DNA of 64,000 bases, from the NCBI GenBank assembly GCA_014529385.2, contig CM043952.1:63166870-63230869 (forward strand), given 5' to 3'. Each line of letters begins with the position of its first letter. The stretch's first letter is position 1. Below the pieces are notes generated by a model that had not been told where the DNA came from, did no database searches, and saw only the letters and a program-made list of their open reading frames with translations. This document shows positions 57,700 through 64,000 of this stretch, piece after piece. A program made the position numbers and the translations under genes. This DNA is from Adiantum capillus-veneris. Taxonomy: Eukaryota; Streptophyta; Polypodiopsida; Polypodiales; Pteridaceae.

Positions 57700-58852
57700 C
57701 CCCAATACCACTACCTACAACGCTGGGCAATCACGACACTCTTGATGCAATACTTCCTGCAACAATGCTAGAGCATTGACGACGATGATGATGATCTTAT
57801 TTTGTACCTAGACTCGATGTCCTTTAGTGTATTTTAATCTCTTGAACTTGTAAATTCCCCATTACCTCTTTTGCTTGCCTTCGAGAACAGTCACAAATTT
57901 ACACAAGTTTAGTGTAATTACCAGCGAAAGCTTTAAAATATTTGACCTAAAATCGCACGAATTTCAAGTTTGCACTTATTTTCAGCGATTAGCACAGAAT
58001 GTATTTTTCTACCTTGTCAAAGATCACAAGTACACAACATGCGGACCATAGCAGAGCATGCAAATCCAATCAAAATTCATTACACCATCGCTATAGACTG
58101 TCGTTGCCGATTCCATTCCTATAAATACTCTACCTATTATGTGTGAGGATGTTATATCAACCATTAGAATGAGGATCAAGACACGTAAGTAATTATCTAC
58201 TAAAAAGGAGAAAATTGCTCTCTCCTCACTATCTACATGAGACATTATGTCAGTTATACCCATTAGCAGTAATGTAATCTTCTTCAATTTTCACTTTGAT
58301 TGCTCTACAATTATCCTAAATGTTGAATCATCGGGGTAGTGAAATTTTTGTTGCATATTACTCGATATTGTTCCATCCATTTGTTTCTACATCCCACCCC
58401 TCCCAACATTTCTAATACTCATTGATAGAGGACTACAATTATTGAGGGATATTTACTTTTGTGCAAGGATCTGATATCAACACCTTTCCATTAGGAGACC
58501 TCCTTGTAACCCATCGAAACAAGAAAAAATCCATATAATTAGACACATTGATTATGCATGCCGTCATCCATATACTACCTATTCTAGTGTCCCATAGCAT
58601 TAGAATAAGCAGTATATGTCATACCCTGATGAATCAGGATATCATTGGTCACACTCATCATAATCAATTCTCATCAATCTCAAATCCAAATCCATAAATA
58701 CTGTCACGACAACCCACAAAAATTCAAGTCCAAATATCTGCCAACATATATCCGTTTCAAATCCAAAATCCAAAATCCCCGGGTAACAAAATCATACCAG
58801 TTACAGTGGTGGCCAGCCACTGCAGCATGATTTTGTGATCGGTGTTGCCTCA
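57700..58852. other. AT-rich stretch, no gene seen
   Basis: Open segments are short and unlike any family I know. No structural RNA recognised. Confidence 0.4.
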
Positions 58853-59040
58853 ACCGGCGAGTCTACACCAATAAGGCATGTTGCCTAAATCGGTGAATCT
58901 ACACTAATGCTGTCTAAATCGGCAAATCTGCATTTGTAATGTTTAAAAATCGTGAATCTATATTGGTTGTTGTGCTACCAAAATCGGCGAATCTGCACCA
59001 GATGAGCATTGACACACAGCCTAAATTGGCGAACCTGTGT
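58853..59040 (+). repeat. Irregular minisatellite, six copies of a CGGCGAATCT motif
   Basis: Copies begin at about 58853, 58887, 58916, 58946, 58981 and 59023. The consensus is close to AAATCGGCGAATCTGCACCA, preceded in several copies by GCCTAA or GTCTAA. Spacing is 29-42 bases. The copies are diverged (CGGTGAATCTACACTA, CGGCAAATCTGCATTT). Confidence 0.7.
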
Positions 59041-59879
59041 GCCTGTGACCAATAGACTAGTCATGGCATAAAAAGTGAAAAATAAAAGACCTATGGATAT
59101 GAAATTGGAATAGACTGGAATGTGGAAGCATGTACCAAATGTTAGTGATCATTGCACACCAACTGAGCTCATGTAAATAGTAGTATGACAAGTCATCTCA
59201 GTAAAGACTTCAATCAAAGTACGAGCCATGATATGAGAAACAATAGATTTTGCAGCTTATAACATATGCGAACAAGTAAAGAAGCTCCCTCTTCTAAAAG
59301 TAGCCGATGCTATTTTTACTTATTGGAAAATTGCTTAGGTATAGTTTTGTGAAAACACATGTAAATAGAGTTACTTGAAAGAAATTAAATATAATGAGCA
59401 TGGATTTATCAAACTCTTACTAAACTATAGGATTGTTGTACAGAAAATTGGTGTATTAGGTGATGGATAATCTGTAGACCTTTACATAAGAAAGGAGGTA
59501 GAATAAGCAAAAGGGTGGTGTATTTGTATATGGGTCTAAATATACATAGAGAGAGATTACGTAGTAGATGATTTTCGTAGATAATAGTATATTGATAAAT
59601 TTCATACCTGGAGGGTTTCCGAGATGTTAGCATTGTATCGAGCTTTATCTGAAAAAGTGTTTCTCAAAGACAAAGCACTTACAATTTCTTGTTCAATTTA
59701 AGAACAATATAATCGTAAAGTAAATGAACTGTGATGATAGAATTGATGCAAAGTTGGATTATTTGTCAGTAAAAGAGGATGAAAGCAAGCAAGTTTTGAG
59801 TACAAACAAACGGATAATAAAGGTGTATATAAATTTGTTGAGTGGTATACAAAGCTGAGATAGCTAGTGGATAGCAAGC
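59041..59879. other. AT-rich stretch, no gene seen
   Basis: No motif or open frame I can support. It follows the LINE 3' side and may include its 3' untranslated end. Confidence 0.35.
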
Positions 59880-60690
59880 TAGTGCCTTCTTAAGTACCTA
59901 AGGGCGGGCTTTCAAGAAGAGGAGGGATTCATTTGAGAACATCTTAGCTAGGAGCTGATCGTTGCCAGGCAAAGTTAAACCTTGAATTTCACCCCATGTA
60001 GTAGTAGCTCCGAGCATTGTTATTAGAGGATGGGACCCAATGAAAAAGAGAAGAGGGCCAAAGGGAATCCTTGCTTAATAGATCTTCTGGCTTCAAAGGA
60101 GCCCAGATCTCAAATTGATTGTCCGCACCCAGAGTGTGTATAAGTTGACAAAGGAGAGGCCCAAAGCCCACTGATTTCATGACATCTTCAATGAAGGACC
60201 ACATAATCCCATCATACGCCTTGTCCAGGTCTAACGAAAGAAAAATTCATTCTTACTACGTGAAGGTTGCATAATCAATGTCCACCATTACTGCAAAGAT
60301 ATTATCATATATTGATCTTCCTTCAATAAACCTGTGTTGAAGAGGGGAGACAACTCTATCCAAGAGGGGGGAATTCTAAGAGTGACTGCCTTGGCAATGC
60401 ATAATCATAGTTATGGGAGGCCAATGCTTAAGATGCGAGCAACAAACCTGCTTTGCAATAGGCTTAATCAGCCCTTTTTCACACTAGGATCTCACGACCC
60501 CTTGACAAAAGCTTCGTTAGAAATATAAATGACTTAGGACATTGAGGTCATCCCAGAACTACCTGATAATTCAGTGGTCAGACCATCTCAGCCAAGGGAC
60601 TTCTCCTTGCGGCGTGCTTCTTCTGGGTCTTCAACCGTTTCATGTTCCATAATTGGATAGCTAGAACTTCTATCATTGGGAGAGCGGGAT
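59880..60690 (-). pseudogene. LINE reverse transcriptase fragment
   Basis: Read on the minus strand with several stops and frame changes: LLDRVVSPLQHRFIEGRSIY, then SLDLDKAYDGIMWSFIEDVM (LINE RT domain, first Asp), VGFGPLLCQLIHTL, QGFPLALF, and SHPLITMLGATTTWGEI followed by LPGNDQLLAKMFSNESLLFL. In plant L1-like LINEs the last part reads FADDSLLFL. Here the catalytic Asp pair is Asn-Glu, so the domain is inactive. The part before it is more decayed (KSLG then a stop, DGLTTEL), resembling the KSPGPDG region. No endonuclease is seen upstream. Confidence 0.8.
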
Positions 60691-61255
60691 GAATTCCTCA
60701 ATATCCGATCCCTACCCCATTTTTGCATCCCTGAATCCAGGAGCGTCGAGAGGCTCTCTAGCAACCCAGGGTGCTTTCACTTGAAGCGTTTTGAAGGGAT
60801 TGTGGAGCGGGAGGGCACAAGTCCCTCCCTTTAGTTTAGCGGGGGGGAGAGGAGACTTTCCCTTTGAAGGTTCCAATATCCTTTGATGGTATGGATTCTC
60901 TTGCCATTGCCTTCACCCTTTTGATCCTCTTCAGTCATGGAACTTGTACAGCCGACAAAGTTGTTACTATTAGCAATTTAGGTGTAGAAGCATAAAAACA
61001 ATTGGATTATCCTTGTCGGGCCTTTGGGGATTGTAGTGTGAGGCCTCGCTTTTCCACATACTTATCCTGCAATTTGATGGCTTCATTATTGCACATCATT
61101 GCCTCTTTTTTATCCCCGTACACTTGTCCCTACGTTACCCTTCACTTATTTCTTCTTACCTTCCATAGTTGCTTCCTTCACCGGGACATGGTTGTCAAGC
61201 CCTACACTAGCATCTTGCATTGTAGAATTTTTATTCCCATTCTTCGACTGCTCGA
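60691..61255. other. Stretch without recognised coding
   Basis: Lies where the LINE endonuclease might be, but no motif is visible on the minus strand. A G-run is present near 60841. Confidence 0.35.
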
Positions 61256-61352
61256 TGGACATGTGGGGGGCAAAGTGCCCAAATTTTTTACACTCAAATC
61301 ACGCCCCAAAGTAGTCCTTGGATAAGTGCCCAAATTTGTTACACTCAAAGCA
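61256..61352 (-). pseudogene. Two tandem CCHC zinc knuckles, LINE ORF1 end
   Basis: The minus strand reads CFECNKFGHLSKDY, then FECKKFGHFAPH 51 bases later. The first has Tyr for the last Cys. In the second the first Cys codon is TGA and the last ligand is His. The repeats are in phase (17 codons), so this was a protein with two knuckles. Placement between the ORF1 domain and RT suggests the LINE ORF1 C-terminus. Confidence 0.6.
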
Positions 61353-61699
61353 CGCTGGAAAGGGGGACCACCAGCACATAAACTCGATGCCTCTATATAG
61401 CTCAATGATCTCACAGCACCCCTATCCCCTAGCAAACACACATCCAGATACACAATCTGCAAACAACTAATGCCCAAGCCCGTACCTGACCATCCCTGTC
61501 TATACGCACTCGATCACAAAGCATACCATCATGGTTTCCACGATTGATTGACAACCTCGGACCTTTGCAAAAAAACCCTAGCAAACACCCAGCCTATGCC
61601 AAGCCGACATCCACTTTGCATACCTGACACCCACACAAAGAATCCTCTCACAATTACAAGTAGATATGAGAAAAAAATGACATGGATCTGAGACTAGAA

Positions 61700-62450
61700 C
61701 GAGCAAAAAATCCTTTTACAAATTGTGTGTAATATGAGCATATATCTCCTAAGTCGATGCACCCTTGATGACTTCGATCTCCCTCTCAGACAAGTCGTTT
61801 TTGGACGGCCACCAACTGCAACCTGTAGCCCTGGCGGCCCCTCACCTTGGTGGGACCCGACTCCAAAAAAACTCAACTCTGCAGCACCTCCCTTGCTCAG
61901 GCCCTTGCCTTTCAACTTTATGCAGCGCCCACCTCCCTTGAACTCAGCTGTCGGGACCCGCCTTCTCACATGGCGGGCCTGCCTTCCCTTGCCCTGGCGG
62001 CCTCAACACACAGCGCCACCCCTCTAGACTAGTGCCCTTGCAACTCCCGGGCTCTGCAAACCCGTCACCTTCTCCTTCTCAGGGGCGGCTTCCCTCGCTT
62101 GCCTGCTCGAGCCCCGCTTGGCCCTCCTCTCCTGCAACCTGTTGGCGAGACTCCCTCAGCCATGCAAAAACTGTCGCCTCTCCAATTCAGTCCCCGAGGG
62201 GTTGCAACTCCCTGTTTCATGCAGTTGACCACCCCCCTTCATGCCCGATAGCCCCTGGCGGCCCTGCTTTTGCAGCCTCCGATTCCTCCTCTGCATGCAA
62301 GGCCAGATGGCCCTTCCTTCTTCTCGCGCTCCTCGTCGACTGCAGCTTGCCATTCGCTTTTTTTTATATTAAGAGCCTTAAAAACTTTTGGGCTTGGCCC
62401 CCTTGCACACGCCGCAACTGTCGGCTTTAATTTGCCTCAAAAAAAAAAAG
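61700..62450. other. GC-rich block inside the LINE
   Basis: Markedly richer in G and C than its neighbours. The 11-mer CCCTGGCGGCC occurs three times, near 61829, 61993 and 62254. Plus-strand open frames (61725-62027 and 62032-62430) are proline/alanine/serine-rich and have no recognised domain. It separates ORF1 from its knuckles, so it looks like an insertion. Origin unknown. Confidence 0.4.
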
Positions 62451-62804
62451 ATCTTCGCCCGGATTCACACCTTGACATAAAAATCATAACTCCCTCTAAA
62501 TGGTACCACTGATTGCCGCAGACAAAGCCATGTCTTTTCCTCGATAAAGCACAAACTCGTTCCGATCCTTGTGACCTTCAAACATACGCACCCACTTGGC
62601 GAGTCACCAAATAACGGCCTTTGAGCTCGACCAACTTTAACATCCATTTTGTATACACCATGGCACCATCACTTAGGGCTTCAATCTGCTATGTTCGACC
62701 GGTTATGTATCACATCCGACATACACATCCCTGTGAAACCTGCTCAAAAATGCATCTGATACATGCCAAAGTCTGATACCATCCTCCTGCATAATACCGG
62801 GCAT

Positions 62805-63922
62805 CTACTGCTGGCTTCTCCCTGTGTCAACCAAAACTGGTTGCACCAACGCCCCAAAGTACATCCCGAAATTGAGCAGAATAGTGATAAGCTCAGCTCC
62901 AACATTGATCACCATGCTCTTTGGTGGTGACTTAGAAATATTCCAACCTATACAAACTCGGCTAGAGGATCTTCCAAGTCCCCTCTTGTTATGAACAAAC
63001 AAGAGGGTTCCCAGTTGACTGGCAAAAAACTTGATGTTATCCCATAGCCAGCTAGGCAGACCTGTGAGCTCGACCTGTGAGCTCGACCCAGACAGGATGA
63101 ATCCCCTGGAGGGACTTTGCTGAGTCTAATACTGCTTCCCATGGCACCAGACACACAGTGGTCCTGTTAAATATCAAGGGGCCTTTATCTAGGATCTTTG
63201 ACACATTGGAGCCCTCCTTGAATCTCACTAAGTAGAAGCCCTTGGCTAGGTAAGTGGTGTTTTCAATTGCCCCCCCATGTCCAAGGATTTGTGGTTTTTG
63301 AATCCTTTCGATCAATTCAAATCTATTAGAAACTCTCCCACTAAATGCAAAGACAAGATTGAGCTTAACTTGTATGGCTAGCTACTTTTTGATAAGTGTT
63401 GATAGAATTACGACAGTGATAGCCTCTGCAACCTCCACTTTCTACGGCAAAGGCATCTTTAGAGCACTATAGGCTCGATCCACTAGCCCTTCTTCGAGCA
63501 TCCCACTACATTCTGCTTAGAAGCAAGTTCTTTTGTTACCATTTGTGCCACCTTCTAACTGTATTTTTACTTCTTTTAGCTCTTGTTCAAGACGAGCTTT
63601 AACATTCTTCAGTTTTTCATGGCCTCCCTCACTTGATGCCTCAATAGTTGTGACTTTAGCGCAGTCCTTGGAGTTTAGACCCTTCAAAATGCTTGCGAAT
63701 AAGATGCTTGGTTTGAGAGAAGCAGACACTGTTGATCCCTTGTTCCCATTCGTACAAATCGGCCCTTGGGGCACACCCACCTTGAGGGTCTTCACCTTGA
63801 AGTTGATTACCTGAGCAGTTTGGACTAGCTCTTTTCCTTTTTCTTTTATCAAGAGGACCTTGTCCCTTCCCCTTCATCCATCGGAGCAATTCCATCATTT
63901 TTTGACACTTTTCTAGCCGCAA
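62805..63922 (-). pseudogene. LINE ORF1 (DUF4283-like) remnant
   Basis: Minus strand, in order: 63922-63656 and 63852-63517 (N-terminus, MELLRWMKGKGQG, then KLKNVKARLEQELKEVKIQL), 63315-63052 (YLAKGFYLVRFKEGSNVSKI, KGPLIFNRTTVCLVPWE, HPVWVEL) and 63002-62805 (MFVHNKRGLGRSSSRVCIGW, NISKSPPKSMVINVGAELIT). GFYLVRF, KGP.IFNR and PVWVEL are typical of the plant DUF4283 domain. The frames shift between the segments. It forms the RNA-binding part of the LINE particle. Confidence 0.7.
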
Positions 63923-64000
63923 GCATTTGCAAAGATTAATATCTTACAGGTTAAAACAATTATTAGGCCAGTGAGGCATTGGGTTAAAACAACAATTGAT

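Noticed and set aside
58853-59040. CRISPR-like array
   Set aside because: Eukaryotic setting, diverged repeats, uneven spacing and no cas genes.
61202-61477. Minus-strand open frame of 91 codons over the zinc knuckles
   Set aside because: It is in a different frame from the knuckle motifs and has no recognisable domain.

Overview
The window looks like a repeat-dominated stretch of a land-plant nuclear genome. The evidence is Ty3/gypsy (Metaviridae) polyproteins with the dual RNase H layout of the plant Tat lineage, a LINE with the plant-type DUF4283-like ORF1, initiator-Met-tRNA primer sites, and long (CT)n/(CA)n tracts. I could not support any host gene, rRNA, tRNA or CRISPR array. The species is not identifiable from what I can see.

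Layout. 1-3373: minus-strand Ty3/gypsy remnant (broken gag, leader, primer site, putative long LTR). 3374-6521: mostly unassigned, with a possible LTR next to a degenerate primer site. 6522-7475 and 16202-16740: pieces of an old minus-strand pol, with a nearly complete 8.7 kb minus-strand Tat-like element (copy 1, 7476-16201) sitting between them. 17813-20949: 5' part of a short-LTR chromovirus-like element, then an LTR end with a perfect primer site. 23271-31976: a second, older, plus-strand member of the copy 1 family (copy 2). 31977-35322: degenerate integrase, two polypurine tracts and three 140 bp LTRs, the middle one inverted. 35466-40659: gag and RNase H scraps. 40660-43248: a long decayed lysine/glutamate-rich accessory gene. 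45411-53525: a minus-strand Ty3/gypsy pol with two apparent integrase zinc domains and an extra ORF after integrase. It is interrupted by one LTR-leader fragment (48651-50950) and ends at another LTR (53526-54956). 54970-59879: microsatellites, a tandem duplication and an irregular minisatellite. 59880-63922: a decayed minus-strand LINE split by a GC-rich block.

How the parts relate. Most of the window is nested mobile DNA. The LTR elements follow the usual cycle: Gag particle, aspartic protease, reverse transcriptase, RNase H and integrase, primed from a tRNA site next to the 5' LTR and from a purine tract next to the 3' LTR. Every element carries stops, frameshifts or deletions, so none looks autonomous. 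Copy 1 is the best preserved: its LTRs differ by about a dozen substitutions by eye, its RT and integrase catalytic residues are present, and three in-frame stops break its reading frames.

The most interesting points are: the ORF after integrase and the doubled H2C2 domain in the 45-53 kb element; the decayed accessory gene at 40.7-43.2 kb; the gag/pol -1 frame relation kept in both Tat copies; the altered RNase H residues shared by those copies; the inverted cluster of tiny LTRs; and the irregular minisatellite near 58.9 kb. All were read by eye, without alignments or database searches.
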